A DNA stretch of 64,000 bases from a bacterium (GTDB taxonomy: Bacteria > Auribacterota > Auribacteria > Auribacterales > Auribacteraceae), in the NCBI GenBank assembly GCA_024233545.1, contig JACKPL010000006.1, positions 98,560 through 162,559 on the forward strand, given 5' to 3'. Of the stretch, positions 8,216 to 17,151 are shown one piece after another. The position numbers were made by a program, and so were the translations under genes. Below the pieces are notes generated by a model. The model did no database searches. It saw only the letters and a list, made by a program, of their open reading frames with translations, and had not been told where the DNA came from. How positions within the stretch are numbered: the first letter of the stretch is position 1; every line of letters begins with the position of its first letter.

Positions 8216-9610
8216 ATGAATTATTGTAGCAGAACGTATATATGCATGCAAACAGTTAGTAACCTCTACTTTCGTAAAAATTTCCGGACTATAGCGGTTT
8301 TATTTCTCTCCGCATGCCCCTCTCTTTATATGCGCATATCGAATATATTCCTATATAAACCACTTGCCGGATTTGATGCAGTTTGGCACTTGACATACAT
8401 TACTTATCTTGTAAAGCACGGATCATTACCGTCAGCATATGCGTTTTTTGAAGCATACCAGCCTCCACTGTATTATTTTATCTGCTCACTTATATGGCGC
8501 ATGTTTTATGGAATTAGCGCATTGGCCGCAGTAAAAGCGATTCAGTCTCTTTCAACTGCCGCTGGGATTATTATCGCGTGGATTGTTCTCCGTGATGTAA
8601 AACGCATTCATCCTCAACCATTTGCTTTATTCCTTTGTACATTCATGTTTATTGTGTATCTTCCAATGCTCATCTATCTCAGTCCAATGCTCGGCAATGA
8701 ATTGTTTTCAGCCCTGTTGCTAACGATTGCAATATCTTATCTGCTCTCTATTCTTCTAAACGCACAATTCAGCATAAAGCAATCGCTGATTCTCGGCTGT
8801 TTAAGCGGCACAAGCCTTCTAGTAAAATATACCGGGCTCCTTTTTTTTATTACTGTTATTATAGTATTGGCATATGTAATGGTTAAGACGCCTTCATTGC
8901 GAAAAAAAGCACAGAAATTTTTATTTTGCTATTGTATTATGACGTTCTGCATTGCTGGATGGTGGTATCTTCACAACGCCATCCGCTATGAAAATCCTTT
9001 AATTAAAGCCAACGACATGAAAAAGTTTTCAGCTGTATATGATGCACAGCCACCGGGCAATCATACAATTGAAGATTTCATTTGCTTTGATCTAGATATT
9101 ATGAAACAACCTGTTCTTGCTATTGATGCAGATTTTGATTCATTATGGCAAAAAAATGCTTATGCGAACTACAACAGGGCGTTCAATTCAATACCTGCAG
9201 GAACATTCGCAACGGCATGGATTGAAAATCATGGATTATTTCTCAACTTGACAAAAGAAACGCTTTGGAAAGCCCAACTCGTTTTATTCCTTGCTCTTAT
9301 TCCTACACTCCTGATTTTTGTCGGGTTTGTGTCGTACTGCAATGATTTTATAATTCATCGATCTTTTTTAACATTCACAATATTGACACTACTTTTTGTA
9401 AGCGTTGGCGCGTACCTTTATTATAATTATAAATATCCCTATTTCTGTCATGTCAAAGCTTTTTTTCTTATGCATCTGCTTATTCCAGTAGGAGTATTTC
9501 ACGCTAATGGAATATCTTTATTAACATGCAAATGGAACACCCTGCATATTTTTTTCATACCGTTTTATATTGTTTTTTCGATAATAATAACACTTCTATA
9601 TTCTCTCTAA
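8216..9610 (+). CDS. GT39/ArnT-like membrane glycosyltransferase
   Basis: A 464-residue polytopic membrane protein with roughly 11 hydrophobic segments. The first extracytoplasmic loop carries the GT-C fold pattern GFDAVWHLTYITYLVKHGSL and then FFEAYQPPLYYF (about 56-91), where an aspartate and the QPPLYY element are typical of dolichyl-phosphate-mannose-type and ArnT-like transferases. Such enzymes move sugars from polyprenyl-phosphate carriers to proteins or lipids on the outer face of the inner membrane. Acceptor and sugar are unknown. The start is uncertain: neither 8216 nor the in-frame ATG at 8246 has a clear ribosome site. Confidence 0.75.
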   Translation: MNYCSRTYICMQTVSNLYFRKNFRTIAVLFLSACPSLYMRISNIFLYKPLAGFDAVWHLTYITYLVKHGSLPSAYAFFEAYQPPLYYFICSLIWRMFYGISALAAVKAIQSLSTAAGIIIAWIVLRDVKRIHPQPFALFLCTFMFIVYLPMLIYLSPMLGNELFSALLLTIAISYLLSILLNAQFSIKQSLILGCLSGTSLLVKYTGLLFFITVIIVLAYVMVKTPSLRKKAQKFLFCYCIMTFCIAGWWYLHNAIRYENPLIKANDMKKFSAVYDAQPPGNHTIEDFICFDLDIMKQPVLAIDADFDSLWQKNAYANYNRAFNSIPAGTFATAWIENHGLFLNLTKETLWKAQLVLFLALIPTLLIFVGFVSYCNDFIIHRSFLTFTILTLLFVSVGAYLYYNYKYPYFCHVKAFFLMHLLIPVGVFHANGISLLTCKWNTLHIFFIPFYIVFSIIITLLYSL

Positions 9611-9709
9611 TATCTTTTTATAGACACATAAGTTATTTATAATCAATAAATTATTTTCATAATGCACCGATTAAATACAATGATAAAAACTTAACTGGTT
9701 GCTGGAAAA

Positions 9710-10396
9710 ATGAACAAAAATTATTATAAAATTTTACAGGTTGACCCATCAGCAGAACAAGCAATTATTAAATCCGCTTTTCGGACATTGATGCTTGAAC
9801 TCAAGAAACATCCCGACTGCGGCGGCGAACATGCAAACGCCCAGCTTATCAACGAAGCATACGAAGTTTTAAAAAACCCCATATCCCGCAAGGAATATGA
9901 CAAACAAAATTATTTTGAAATTAGAAATTCGGGAGAACGGTCAAACTCTGCATACTATATGCGCTGTTACTTTTGCGGAACTATAAACCGTATTTATTTC
10001 AATGCGGATCAAAATCAGTTAAAATCTATCTCGTGCGGCAAATGCCATTCTCCTTTTTTTTCCCAATCGATGGATATCCATGAAATTCAAAAGGAAAAAC
10101 GCCGGCACACTCGGTTTAAATGCCAATTCAATATACAATTTCAAATAGATTACGGCGGCATGTGGTATAATGGAGAATGCATCGACCTTTCAAGCAACGG
10201 AATGCGCTTTATTTCGCCTATCCATTTACGCATGGATCAAATTATTAAAATAAAATTTAAAAATGACCGAAAATTTCAAGCGATTGCAAAAACAGTCAGA
10301 TGCATAAAAAAAGCAACGAATTCACAAATGTATTATGAATCTGCTATAACCTACATCGAAGCTCGATATGAGGCGCCTTCAAATACTCAATCTTAA
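9710..10396 (+). CDS. J-domain / zinc-ribbon / PilZ fusion protein
   Basis: A 228-residue soluble protein joining three modules. Residues 1-65 are a DnaJ domain: NYYKILQVDP, the HPD tripeptide in KKHPDCGG (about 37-44), and LINEAYEVLKNP. Residues about 80-115 hold two CxxC pairs (CYFC and CGKC), a likely zinc ribbon. Residues about 130-220 are a PilZ domain with RRHTR (RxxxR) and DLSSNG (DxSxxG), the two motifs that bind cyclic di-GMP. The J-domain should stimulate an Hsp70 ATPase, and PilZ should make this respond to the second messenger. That coupling is inference. Its stop overlaps the convergent valS end by 4 bp. No signal peptide or membrane segment. Confidence 0.88.
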   Translation: MNKNYYKILQVDPSAEQAIIKSAFRTLMLELKKHPDCGGEHANAQLINEAYEVLKNPISRKEYDKQNYFEIRNSGERSNSAYYMRCYFCGTINRIYFNADQNQLKSISCGKCHSPFFSQSMDIHEIQKEKRRHTRFKCQFNIQFQIDYGGMWYNGECIDLSSNGMRFISPIHLRMDQIIKIKFKNDRKFQAIAKTVRCIKKATNSQMYYESAITYIEARYEAPSNTQS

Positions 10397-13071
10397 CTTG
10401 AAATCTGCTGTATAAACTGCAAGTTGTTTTGGATTTTCTGCACTTGCTCGCTTAGTTCTTTCGCCTTTATTCTTTCTTTTTCTACTACTTCGCTGGGCGC
10501 TTTATCGACAAAATCTTTATTACTCAGCTTTCGTTCAATACTGTTCAAAGAACTTTTAAGTTTGGAAAGTTTATCGGTTAGGCGTTCGATTTCTTTGTTT
10601 TTATCAAATACACCTTCGAGCGGCATATACAGTGTTCCTGCTTTGACAACCGCTGAAGGCAATGCCGATTCAGGAAAATAATCCGGCTTGATCGCCAATG
10701 ATTCGGCCCGCATCATTTTTTTTATTATTTCCCGCTCCGTTTCAGAAAACTTATCCATGAACCCATTTTCAGGTTTTAGAACAAAACGAATGGTATTCGT
10801 TGCAGGAATATCATACTCGCTTCGTAAATTGCGTGCCGCTGAAATTAGTTCATACTTATGTTCAACAAGCTGTATCATTTCATGATCGACAAGAGTAGCA
10901 TCATATTCAGGCCACAATGCAAGAGCAATCGTTTTAAATGACTCAATTTGAGAATCATCAGGGCAAATTTGATGTAACCGATGCCATAACTCTTCTGTGA
11001 TAAACGGCATAAGCGGATGCAGGATACGCAATGTATTATCAAGAACATAAAACAAAATTTTTCGAGTATTTGCTTTCAGTTTCTCATCATCGCCGTATAA
11101 CACGGTTTTCACTGCTTCTATGTATCGGTCGCAATAACAATGCCAAAAAAAGTCATAGATTGTCTGGGCGGCTTCATTGATTCGAAATTTTCCTAAAGAA
11201 TCAGTAACATGCTTTATGCATTCATGCAAAGTACCCACTATATACCAATCATCAGTACTAAACAATGAACGGTCGAATGCTTTAAAAGCTGTCGTTTCTT
11301 CGCCGAAATTCATGAGAAGAAATCGCGATGCATTCCATATCTTGTTTGCAAAGTTTCTCCCGATTTCAAATTTTTTTGGTGAAAGGTATACGTCCTGCCC
11401 CTCTGCAGTAATTAAAATCATGGAAAAGCGCAAGGCATCCGTTCCAAACTCTTCTATTACATCGAGAGGGTCTATAGTATTGCCTAACGATTTGCTCATT
11501 TTCGTTCCCGTATCGTCGCGAACCGTTCCATGCAAATACACATCACGGAACGGCACATCGCCCATAAACTCCAATCCCGCCATAATCATGCGGGCAACCC
11601 AGAAAAACAAAATTTCCGGAGCCGTCACTAGTGTATCAGTTGGATAATAAAACGCAAGCTCCTCGGTTTTTTGCGGCCAGCCAAGTGTAGAAAACGGCCA
11701 CAACCACGACGAAAACCACGTATCGAGGACATCTTCGTCTTGAACGATATTTTTCCGGTCACAGCCGGCAGGAATATCGTCAATCGATTTTCCAACAAAG
11801 ATTTTACCGCACTCAGTGCATTTCCACACCGGAATACGATGCCCCCACCATATTTGCCTCGAAATACACCAATCGCGTATATTTTCCATCCAGTCGAGAT
11901 AGACCTTTACCCAGCGTTCAGGATAAATTTTGATTTTCCCGTCTTTTACCGCATCAATAGCCGGTTTTGCGAGAGGTTTCATATTAACAAACCACTGTAA
12001 GGATAAACGCGGCTCTACGATAGTATCGCATCGGTAACAATGCCCGACAGCATGAATATGCCGTTCGATTTTTATTATTTGTCCCGATTGCTTCAACTCT
12101 TCAACAAGTTTTTTTCGGCAGTCAAACCTATACATACCATTATAATGCCCTGCATTCTCATTCATCGTGCCGTCTTCATGCATGACATTAACCGATGGCA
12201 GATTGTGCCTGCGCCCCATCTCGAAATCGTTCGGGTCGTGTGCCGGAGTTACTTTGACAATACCGGTTCCAAAGGACGGATCGACAAAATCATCGCCTAT
12301 CACCGGTATCTCTCTGCCTATCACCGGCAGAATAATGGTTTTATCTTTGAGCTGTTCGTAGCGCGGATCCTTTGGATTAAGAGCAATCGCCGTATCGCCT
12401 AATAATGTTTCAGGACGAGTTGTAGCAACAACGATAAATGCATCGCTCTTTTTAATTTTATATGCAATGTGATATAAAGCGCCTTCAATTTCACGGTGTT
12501 CAACTTCTTCATCAGATAACGCGGTTAAACATCGAGGGCACCAGTTAATAATGAAATTATTCTGATAGATTAACCCTTTCTCATAGAGCCGTACAAATAC
12601 CTCCTGAACCGCATTGCTCAATCCTTCATCGAGCGTAAACCGCTCTCTTTCCCAATCACACGAACAACCAAGACGTTTCAACTGATTGATGATTTTACCG
12701 CCATATTCCTCACGCCATTTCCATACTCGCTTGACAAAATCTTCACGCCCTATTTCATGGCGTGTAGTATTTTCTAAGCGAAGTTTTCGTTCTACGACAT
12801 TTTGCGTTGCGATTCCAGCATGGTCTGTTCCGGTTACCCAAAAGGTATTATATCCTTGCATACGCCGCCAACGAACCAATATATCCTGTACGGTATTATT
12901 CAAGGCATGCCCCATGTGCAATGCCGCAGTCACGTTAGGCGGCGGAATAACAATTGTATAGGGAGTACCTTTTTTCGAAGGATCGGCATGAAAAAAACGG
13001 CCTTTTTCCCAATATTCACTCCATTTATTCTCAATTTCTTGAGGAGAATATTGTTTTGGTATATCCATCAT
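10393..13071 (-). CDS. valS: Valine--tRNA ligase
   Basis: A class I aminoacyl-tRNA synthetase of 892 residues from the chosen start. It has the HIGH-type motif (PPPNVTAALHMGHA), the editing-domain segment GTGIVKVTPAHDPNDFEMG, and the KMSKS motif in GTKMSKSLGN. The C-terminal anticodon-binding domain and the coiled-coil tail (KEIERLTDKLSKLKSSLN) typical of ValS follow. An open frame reaches upstream to 13227, but that part lies inside the preceding citramalate synthase gene and does not look like ValS. The first ATG after that gene's stop is at 13071 (MMDIPKQYSPQEIE), 16 bp away. It is the last gene of the hom-lysC-cimA operon, a link between isoleucine/valine-related metabolism and charging. 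Confidence 0.97.
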   Translation of the reverse strand: MMDIPKQYSPQEIENKWSEYWEKGRFFHADPSKKGTPYTIVIPPPNVTAALHMGHALNNTVQDILVRWRRMQGYNTFWVTGTDHAGIATQNVVERKLRLENTTRHEIGREDFVKRVWKWREEYGGKIINQLKRLGCSCDWERERFTLDEGLSNAVQEVFVRLYEKGLIYQNNFIINWCPRCLTALSDEEVEHREIEGALYHIAYKIKKSDAFIVVATTRPETLLGDTAIALNPKDPRYEQLKDKTIILPVIGREIPVIGDDFVDPSFGTGIVKVTPAHDPNDFEMGRRHNLPSVNVMHEDGTMNENAGHYNGMYRFDCRKKLVEELKQSGQIIKIERHIHAVGHCYRCDTIVEPRLSLQWFVNMKPLAKPAIDAVKDGKIKIYPERWVKVYLDWMENIRDWCISRQIWWGHRIPVWKCTECGKIFVGKSIDDIPAGCDRKNIVQDEDVLDTWFSSWLWPFSTLGWPQKTEELAFYYPTDTLVTAPEILFFWVARMIMAGLEFMGDVPFRDVYLHGTVRDDTGTKMSKSLGNTIDPLDVIEEFGTDALRFSMILITAEGQDVYLSPKKFEIGRNFANKIWNASRFLLMNFGEETTAFKAFDRSLFSTDDWYIVGTLHECIKHVTDSLGKFRINEAAQTIYDFFWHCYCDRYIEAVKTVLYGDDEKLKANTRKILFYVLDNTLRILHPLMPFITEELWHRLHQICPDDSQIESFKTIALALWPEYDATLVDHEMIQLVEHKYELISAARNLRSEYDIPATNTIRFVLKPENGFMDKFSETEREIIKKMMRAESLAIKPDYFPESALPSAVVKAGTLYMPLEGVFDKNKEIERLTDKLSKLKSSLNSIERKLSNKDFVDKAPSEVVEKERIKAKELSEQVQKIQNNLQFIQQISS

Positions 13072-13087
13072 CAAATCAATCTCGCTG

Positions 13088-14665
13088 TTATTTTTTTCGA
13101 GGTGTTTTAGATTCATCTTTGAGCAGTTTATATTCATAGCTGTCAGCCAATGCTTCCCAACATGCTTCAACAATATTCTGTGAAACACCGACTGTTCCCC
13201 AAATAGCACCGCCGGATTTGGATTCAATTAAAACGCGGACTTTTGCCGCCGTTCCAGTTTTGCCCTCAAGCACTCGTACTTTGAAATCGACCAATTCTAT
13301 TTCGTCAATTTTTGGATAAAATGTTCGCAACGCTTTACGTAAAGCCAAATCCATCGCATCGACAGGGCCGTGCCCTTCGGCAACAGTATATCGTTGTTCA
13401 CCTTGCACATTAAGCTTAAGAGTAGCCTCAGAAATCAGTTTATCATCTCTCCTCTCAACAATAACGCGAAAACTCTCGAGAGTAAAAAAATCTTTATGGT
13501 GTTGAAGAGTTTTTCGTACAAGCAACTCAAACGAGCCTTCTGCCGCTTCAAATTCATACCCTTGATGCTCCAATTCTTTTATTTTTACAAGAATTGATTG
13601 CGTTTCAGGTGTTTTCTCATGCAAATCAATATTAAGTTCTTTCGCTTTAAGGGCTATATTGCTCCTTCCCGATAGCTCAGACACAAGTATCCGCTGAGAA
13701 TTGCCCACCAGTTCAGGAACAATATGCTCATAGCTAACAGAATCTTTCTGGACAGCATTAACATGGATACCGCCTTTATGTGCAAAGGCAGATATTCCGA
13801 CAAAGGGAGCAGTATTGTCATGCCGGCGATTTGCCAGTTCGTCAACAAACTGTGATAACTCACACAATCCTTTCAGTTGTTCTTCACTGATCACTTTATA
13901 GCCGTATTTCAACATGAGGTTGGGAACAATTGTAGTCAAGTTAGCATTGCCGCAACGCTCACCGAAACCATTTGTTGTCCCTTGAACCTGTATTGCCCCC
14001 TGCTCGATTGCCGCAAGAGAATTTGCCACTCCTAACCCGCCATCATTATGGGCATGTATACCTAAGGGCACTGAAACGACTTTTTTAACTTCACCGATTA
14101 TTTGAGTGATTTCTCGGGGCAATGTACCGCCATTCGTATCGCAGAGAACGATCCTGTCTGCACCGCCACGCTCAGCCGCCAAAAGCGTCTCCAGCGCGTA
14201 CTGATTGTCATCTTTATACCCATCGAAGAAATGTTCAGCATCGTATATGGTAAACCGACCGCATTTTTTGGTAAATTTTACACTGTCATAAATCATATCA
14301 AGGTTTTCTTGAAGTGTTGTGCGGAGAATATCAAGCACATGCAGTTTCCAGCTTTTGCCGAACATGGTAACTACCGGAGTTTCGGCCTCAATGATTTTTA
14401 TAAGGTTCGGATCATCTTCGGGCTTACTATTCATTCTGCGTGTTGAACCAAACGCCGCGATACGGGCATTTTTCAATTTGTAACTCTTGATTTCTTTAAA
14501 GAAATCAATATCTTTCGGATTAGAACCAGGCCAACCGCCTTCTATAAAATGGTATCCCATTTTATCTAATTCCAACGCTACACGTATTTTGTCAGCAACA
14601 GAAAACGATATGCCCTCCGCTTGTGTTCCATCACGCAATGTTGTATCGTACACTTCGACATTCAT
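13088..14665 (-). CDS. cimA: (R)-citramalate synthase
   Basis: A 525-residue DRE-TIM enzyme that condenses acetyl-CoA with pyruvate to citramalate, the threonine-independent entry to isoleucine. It opens with VEVYDTTLRDGTQAEGISFS (active-site Arg-Asp), and has GGWPGSNPKD, DTNGGTLP, the metal-binding HAHNDGGLGVANS and the NGFGERCGNANL motif. The C-terminal 120 residues are the LeuA-type regulatory dimer domain. QAEG and EGGWPGSNPKD are diagnostic of CimA rather than isopropylmalate synthase. The gene lies 18 bp after lysC and 16 bp before valS, all on the minus strand. Together with hom this offers two possible routes to 2-oxobutanoate; no threonine dehydratase is in view. Confidence 0.93.
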   Translation of the reverse strand: MNVEVYDTTLRDGTQAEGISFSVADKIRVALELDKMGYHFIEGGWPGSNPKDIDFFKEIKSYKLKNARIAAFGSTRRMNSKPEDDPNLIKIIEAETPVVTMFGKSWKLHVLDILRTTLQENLDMIYDSVKFTKKCGRFTIYDAEHFFDGYKDDNQYALETLLAAERGGADRIVLCDTNGGTLPREITQIIGEVKKVVSVPLGIHAHNDGGLGVANSLAAIEQGAIQVQGTTNGFGERCGNANLTTIVPNLMLKYGYKVISEEQLKGLCELSQFVDELANRRHDNTAPFVGISAFAHKGGIHVNAVQKDSVSYEHIVPELVGNSQRILVSELSGRSNIALKAKELNIDLHEKTPETQSILVKIKELEHQGYEFEAAEGSFELLVRKTLQHHKDFFTLESFRVIVERRDDKLISEATLKLNVQGEQRYTVAEGHGPVDAMDLALRKALRTFYPKIDEIELVDFKVRVLEGKTGTAAKVRVLIESKSGGAIWGTVGVSQNIVEACWEALADSYEYKLLKDESKTPRKK

Positions 14666-14683
14666 AATACAATCCTTTATATG

Positions 14684-15901
14684 CTACTCTTTATCAAGTT
14701 CAAATTCGCTATGCAGCACTTGTACTGCTTTTTTTGCATCTTTTTCAGGGATGATACACGATATTTTTATTTCCGACGTACTAATAGTAGAGATATTGAT
14801 GCCCGCCTTTGCCAGAGCGCCGAACATCTTGGCGGCAACACCGGAATGCGAACGCATGCCAATACCTACAACGGATAATTTTGCAATTGACTTATCAATC
14901 GTGTATTCCCGTGCACCGGCGCCGGATACTAACGTATCAAGAAGAGGCGTGATGCGAGGAATATCTCCTCTAGCTACAGTGAACGATATATCGGTATATC
15001 CGTCTTCACTGAAATTTTGTATTATCATATCGATATTGATATTGTACTCAGCAACTTTTGTGAATACTTTTGCCGCAATACCGGGTTGGTCGGGCACATG
15101 TTTCACTGTTATTTTTGCTTCATTGACATCCGTCGTTATTCCTCTTACTGCGGGTTCTTCCACGATATCTTTCTCCTTAACAATATATGTTCCCTCAGAA
15201 TTATTAAAACTTGAACGCACACATAAAGGCACATCATATTTATTTGCAAATTCTACAGACCGCGAATGTAAAACTTTTGCTCCGAGGCTTGCAAGCTCGA
15301 GCATTTCTTCATGGGAAATCTCGCGCAGTTTGCGTGCATTCGGAACAATTCTCGGATCAGCAGTATATACACCATCGACATCGGTAAATATGTCGCACAT
15401 ATCGGCTTTTAATACTGCGGCAAGCGCAACTGCCGTGGTATCAGACCCGCCGCGCCCAAGGGTCGTGATGTCATTCTTAATATTTATTCCTTGGAAACCG
15501 GCAACAACAACGATTTTATCTTTATTGAGCTCTTCTTGCATTTTTGTTGGAGAAATTTCTAAAATTCGTGCACGCGTGTGGATATCGTCGGTCATGATTC
15601 CTACCTGAGCACCAGTTAGCGAAATCGCATCTTCTCCTAAATCATGTATTGCCATGGCAAGCAATGCAACAGAAATCTGTTCGCCGGTGGAAACAAGCAT
15701 ATCGCTTTCGCGTTCGGACGGCGTATCAGTAATTTGCTTCGCCATTTCTAAGAGTTTATCAGTTGTGCCTCCCATAGCAGAAACGACAACAACGACCTGA
15801 TTCCCTTTCCGCTTCGTTTCAACAACGCGCCGCGCAACGTTTTTTATCCGGCCAGAATCACCGACTGATGTTCCGCCATATTTTTGAACAATAACTCCCA
15901 T
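14684..15901 (-). CDS. lysC: Aspartate kinase
   Basis: A 405-residue monofunctional aspartokinase that phosphorylates aspartate with ATP, the committed step to lysine, methionine and threonine. Signatures are VQKYGGTSVGD at residues 5-15, VVSAMGG near 40, a FQGIN...TTLGRGGSDTTAVALA block near 150-180, and DVDGVYTADPRIVPNARKL. Two ACT domains (about 265-400) follow, including VTVKHVPDQPG-type and VVGIGMRSHSGVAAKMF segments, which typically give feedback control by lysine and/or threonine. It is 34 bp downstream of the proposed homoserine kinase gene and in the same operon as hom. A long antisense frame over this gene is a shadow. Confidence 0.96.
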   Translation of the reverse strand: MGVIVQKYGGTSVGDSGRIKNVARRVVETKRKGNQVVVVVSAMGGTTDKLLEMAKQITDTPSERESDMLVSTGEQISVALLAMAIHDLGEDAISLTGAQVGIMTDDIHTRARILEISPTKMQEELNKDKIVVVAGFQGINIKNDITTLGRGGSDTTAVALAAVLKADMCDIFTDVDGVYTADPRIVPNARKLREISHEEMLELASLGAKVLHSRSVEFANKYDVPLCVRSSFNNSEGTYIVKEKDIVEEPAVRGITTDVNEAKITVKHVPDQPGIAAKVFTKVAEYNINIDMIIQNFSEDGYTDISFTVARGDIPRITPLLDTLVSGAGAREYTIDKSIAKLSVVGIGMRSHSGVAAKMFGALAKAGINISTISTSEIKISCIIPEKDAKKAVQVLHSEFELDKE

Positions 15902-15934
15902 TAACTCTCTTCAGCTCCTCTTTTAGGGCCATTC

Positions 15935-17149
15935 TTATGCAAATAACACGGGTAAAACCGTATGTCCTTCTCGTATGTTATGACGCCGCTTTTTTACCGA
16001 TTCCTCACTAAACTTGGTTACTTTGTCCGGTTTTATATCGTTTCCTGCAATAACATACGGTACCGGATCAGCAACATGCTTGCGCAATTCAACCGGTGTC
16101 ATTTGGCCAGCGGAAACTAATAACCGCCACTTCATCGAATCTTGTTTTTGCAGAGCCGATATAATCGGGCCGATAATATAGCGGTCAAACGCTTCTATCG
16201 CTTTTATTTTCTCAGACACCGAACCGTTATGGCTCGCTTTATCGGAATCATCCACATATATGATAACACAATCATATGTTTCAAGATATGGTAAAGATAT
16301 TGCCGCAACATGGCTGTACAGCTGATTATATTCGCCGGAAACACCGCGCACATCAAATGTATCGATACCAACCAGCTTTGCAAGCCCAAGCATTGAACGG
16401 GCAGGAGTAAGCATGCATGCTTTAACCGCAAATTTATCTTGAATATTTTCGATATGCGGTGTTTTTCCGCCACCCCAAACCCATATGCTGTTTGCAGGAA
16501 ACTCGTTTAAATCTCGTTTGACGCTATTGATTTCATGTTTGCCGAGAATCTCTTCGGCTTTTTTTTTCATAATATCAATCAATATACCAGAACCGCTGCC
16601 CGTCGGAAAATTTGCATCGACTTTTTGTTCGATTATATCATGCGGTGCAACTGTTCTGATATTTTCTGCATCAAGATGTATTTTATCCCGGTCAACAAGC
16701 ATAATATTTTTATAGCGGTCACCAGCATAAAACGAAACTCCGGGCATCGCCAATTCAGCATTAAGAGCCTCAATTAAAGCGCGTGATTCTTTTGTGGAAA
16801 GATTTCCTGCACAATAATCGGTCATAACTCCATCGAAAACCGTTACAAAATTAAGCCGGAACGCCACATGGTTCGGTTGGATTTCAACACCATACCCTGC
16901 GGCTTCAATTACCGCTCGGGAACACTGCGTCCGCTTCGGGTCATACCCTAAAAGCGATAAATGTGCCCTATCGCTCCCCGGCTCCATTCCTTTTGGAATT
17001 GCCCTGATCAACCCTGTTTGCCCGAGGGAAGCAACCTTGTCCAAATAAGGAGTTTTGGCAAAAGCAAGAGGAGTTAAGTTATCCAAATCATCTTGTGGAT
17101 AATCCGCAATGCCGTCGGCTACGCATACAATATATTTCATCCCGCGCAT
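15935..17149 (-). CDS. ApgM-family phosphomutase-like protein, proposed homoserine kinase
   Basis: A 404-residue alkaline-phosphatase-superfamily protein resembling archaeal-type cofactor-independent phosphoglycerate mutases: YIVCVADGIADYP, NLTPLAFAKTPYLDKVASLG and GSDRAHLSLLGYDP, in which the serine after PG is the phosphorylated nucleophile. The C-terminal half keeps the metal-binding order (YVDDSDKASHNG, SAGQMTPVELRKH). A subgroup of this family that sits in threonine operons is known as the proposed homoserine kinase, and this gene lies exactly there, 2 bp after the hom end and 34 bp before lysC. No GHMP-type thrB is seen in the window. I infer homoserine phosphorylation from context; phosphoglycerate mutase remains an alternative. 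Confidence 0.82.
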   Translation of the reverse strand: MRGMKYIVCVADGIADYPQDDLDNLTPLAFAKTPYLDKVASLGQTGLIRAIPKGMEPGSDRAHLSLLGYDPKRTQCSRAVIEAAGYGVEIQPNHVAFRLNFVTVFDGVMTDYCAGNLSTKESRALIEALNAELAMPGVSFYAGDRYKNIMLVDRDKIHLDAENIRTVAPHDIIEQKVDANFPTGSGSGILIDIMKKKAEEILGKHEINSVKRDLNEFPANSIWVWGGGKTPHIENIQDKFAVKACMLTPARSMLGLAKLVGIDTFDVRGVSGEYNQLYSHVAAISLPYLETYDCVIIYVDDSDKASHNGSVSEKIKAIEAFDRYIIGPIISALQKQDSMKWRLLVSAGQMTPVELRKHVADPVPYVIAGNDIKPDKVTKFSEESVKKRRHNIREGHTVLPVLFA

Positions 17150-17151
17150 TT

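Noticed and set aside
13072..13227. Upstream extension of valS to an earlier start codon
   Set aside because: The extra 52 codons lie mostly inside the cimA gene and are not ValS-like; the ATG at 13071 gives a normal ValS start.
14487..15608. A 373-codon open frame on the + strand opposite cimA and lysC
   Set aside because: It overlaps two strongly supported genes and its translation has no family signature, low-complexity serine/threonine content and no ribosome site. It is an antisense shadow.
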